Source: Colwellia psychrerythraea 34H (GTDB taxonomy: Bacteria > Pseudomonadota > Gammaproteobacteria > Enterobacterales > Alteromonadaceae). Taken from it: a stretch of DNA of 64,000 nucleotides. The notes under the pieces are model-generated. The model did no database searches. It worked only from the letters and a program-made list of their open reading frames with translations, and had not been told where the DNA came from. The stretch spans positions 4,526,001 through 4,590,000 of the forward strand of contig NC_003910.7 of NCBI RefSeq assembly GCF_000012325.1. The letters are read 5' to 3'. A program made the translations under genes and the position numbers. Shown in pieces: positions 63,287-64,000 of the stretch (positions are counted from its first letter, which is position 1; every line of letters begins with the position of its first letter).

Positions 63287-64000
63287 ATGTCTTCAGCTAC
63301 TCATTATATTTTAACTTGGCAATGCCCGGACAACACTGGCGTGTTAGCCAAAGTATCGCAAAGTTTGTTTTCACACGGTGCTTTTATCACCGAAACATCA
63401 CAGTACAGTGACCCGTATAGTGAAACCTTTTTTTCACGTATTGCTTTTGATGATCGTAACTTAACGGTTTCCAGTAGTGAATTCGTTAAAGCATTAAATG
63501 AGTTAGCCAAACCACTCGCCATGCAATATCAATTACGTAAACGTGCTGATGTACCCAATGTCCTGATTGCGGTGTCAAAAGACGATCATTGTTTAGTCTC
63601 ATTGTTAACTAAGTGGCGTTCTGGTGCTTTACCGATCAATATCGTTGGCGTTATCTCTAATCATCAATATTGTCAGGCGTTAAGTGAATGGCATAATGTT
63701 CCCTTTTACCATTTACCCGTCAATGCAGAGACCAAACTCGAACAAGAAGCTCAAATTACCGACTTAATGGAAGAACTTAATATCGACTTATTAGTATTAG
63801 CCCGTTACATGCAAATACTTTCTGATGGTTTATGCCAGCAACTACAAGGTAAGGCCATTAATATCCATCACTCATTCTTACCTAGCTTTAAAGGTGCTCG
63901 CCCTTATCACCAAGCTCATGCTCGTGGTGTTAAAGTCATTGGGGCAACCGCGCACTATGTAACAGCGAATCTTGATGAAGGTCCAATTATTGCTCAGGAA
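63287..64000 (+). CDS. purU: Formyltetrahydrofolate deformylase (5' part, runs off the right edge)
   Basis: Hydrolyses 10-formyl-THF to formate and THF, balancing C1 pools. The visible 238 residues, from MSSATHYILTWQ, show an N-terminal ACT domain (CPDNTGVLAKVSQSLFSHGAF) and the formyltransferase-like catalytic domain with LVLARYMQILS, INIHHSFLPSFKGARPYHQA (catalytic Asn/His motif) and GATAHYV. The stop lies beyond the window; the E. coli protein is 280 residues, so about 40 residues are missing. The short spacing to the VF530 gene leaves about 130 nt for a promoter. Confidence 0.93.
   Translation, partial: MSSATHYILTWQCPDNTGVLAKVSQSLFSHGAFITETSQYSDPYSETFFSRIAFDDRNLTVSSSEFVKALNELAKPLAMQYQLRKRADVPNVLIAVSKDDHCLVSLLTKWRSGALPINIVGVISNHQYCQALSEWHNVPFYHLPVNAETKLEQEAQITDLMEELNIDLLVLARYMQILSDGLCQQLQGKAINIHHSFLPSFKGARPYHQAHARGVKVIGATAHYVTANLDEGPIIAQE

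Overview
The window reads as chromosomal DNA of a marine gammaproteobacterium of the Alteromonadales, most like Colwellia. This is inferred from AT-rich sequence, gammaproteobacterial gene orders (mrcB-hrpB-sfsA-dksA-gluQ-pcnB-folK-panBC; rpsU-yqeY-dnaG-rpoD facing tsaD; folB-folK-uppP; degQ-degS; srkA-dsbA), a VF530-type protein, a peroxiredoxin-glutaredoxin hybrid and several short inverted-repeat elements. No database search was possible, so the genus is a judgement.

Layout. 0.1-2.1 kb: YgjP-type metallopeptidase, SOS gene yebG with a perfect LexA box, and a small DUF3718 exported protein. 2.2-15.7 kb: core block with PBP1b (mrcB), HrpB helicase, SfsA, DksA, GluQ, a short-chain dehydrogenase, PcnB, FolK, PanB and PanC. 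15.7-22 kb: acetyltransferase, urea transporter, YtoQ, the upp-uraA uracil salvage operon and a two-gene membrane/aminopropyltransferase-like pair. 22.3-23.7 kb: a DmeF-type cation efflux pump facing an RcnR-type nickel/cobalt repressor across a C-tract operator.

23.8-39.1 kb is the main accessory region, all on the minus strand: a 2193-residue adhesin with 14 cadherin-like repeats of about 309 bp, then a TPR-sulfotransferase fusion, a TolC-like channel, a LapB-type ABC exporter and a HlyD-type adaptor. The last three form a type I secretion system. The sulfotransferase between cargo and exporter, and acidic tyrosine motifs in the cargo, suggest a possible adhesin-sulfation system. This is the most interesting hypothesis in the window. 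A decayed IS1595-like transposase frame abuts the adhesin start.

39.7-52.8 kb: tRNA-Ile2(CAU), an outer-membrane barrel protein, the macromolecular synthesis operon, tsaD with a decayed partial duplication of its 3' end, plsY, folB plus a second folK, uppP, cnoX, zapE and zapG. 53-64 kb: DegQ and DegS, DsbA (CGHC active site), SrkA, CcoG, HutF/HutG with a HutC-like operator, an OxyR-box-controlled peroxiredoxin-glutaredoxin gene, a VF530-type protein and the start of purU, which runs off the right edge.

Four non-coding elements look like MITEs, belonging to three families. One family is present twice in opposite orientation (45.6 and 52.0 kb). Regulatory sites legible by eye include LexA, RcnR-like, HutC-like and OxyR sites, paired IclR-like palindromes, and about a dozen terminator hairpins.
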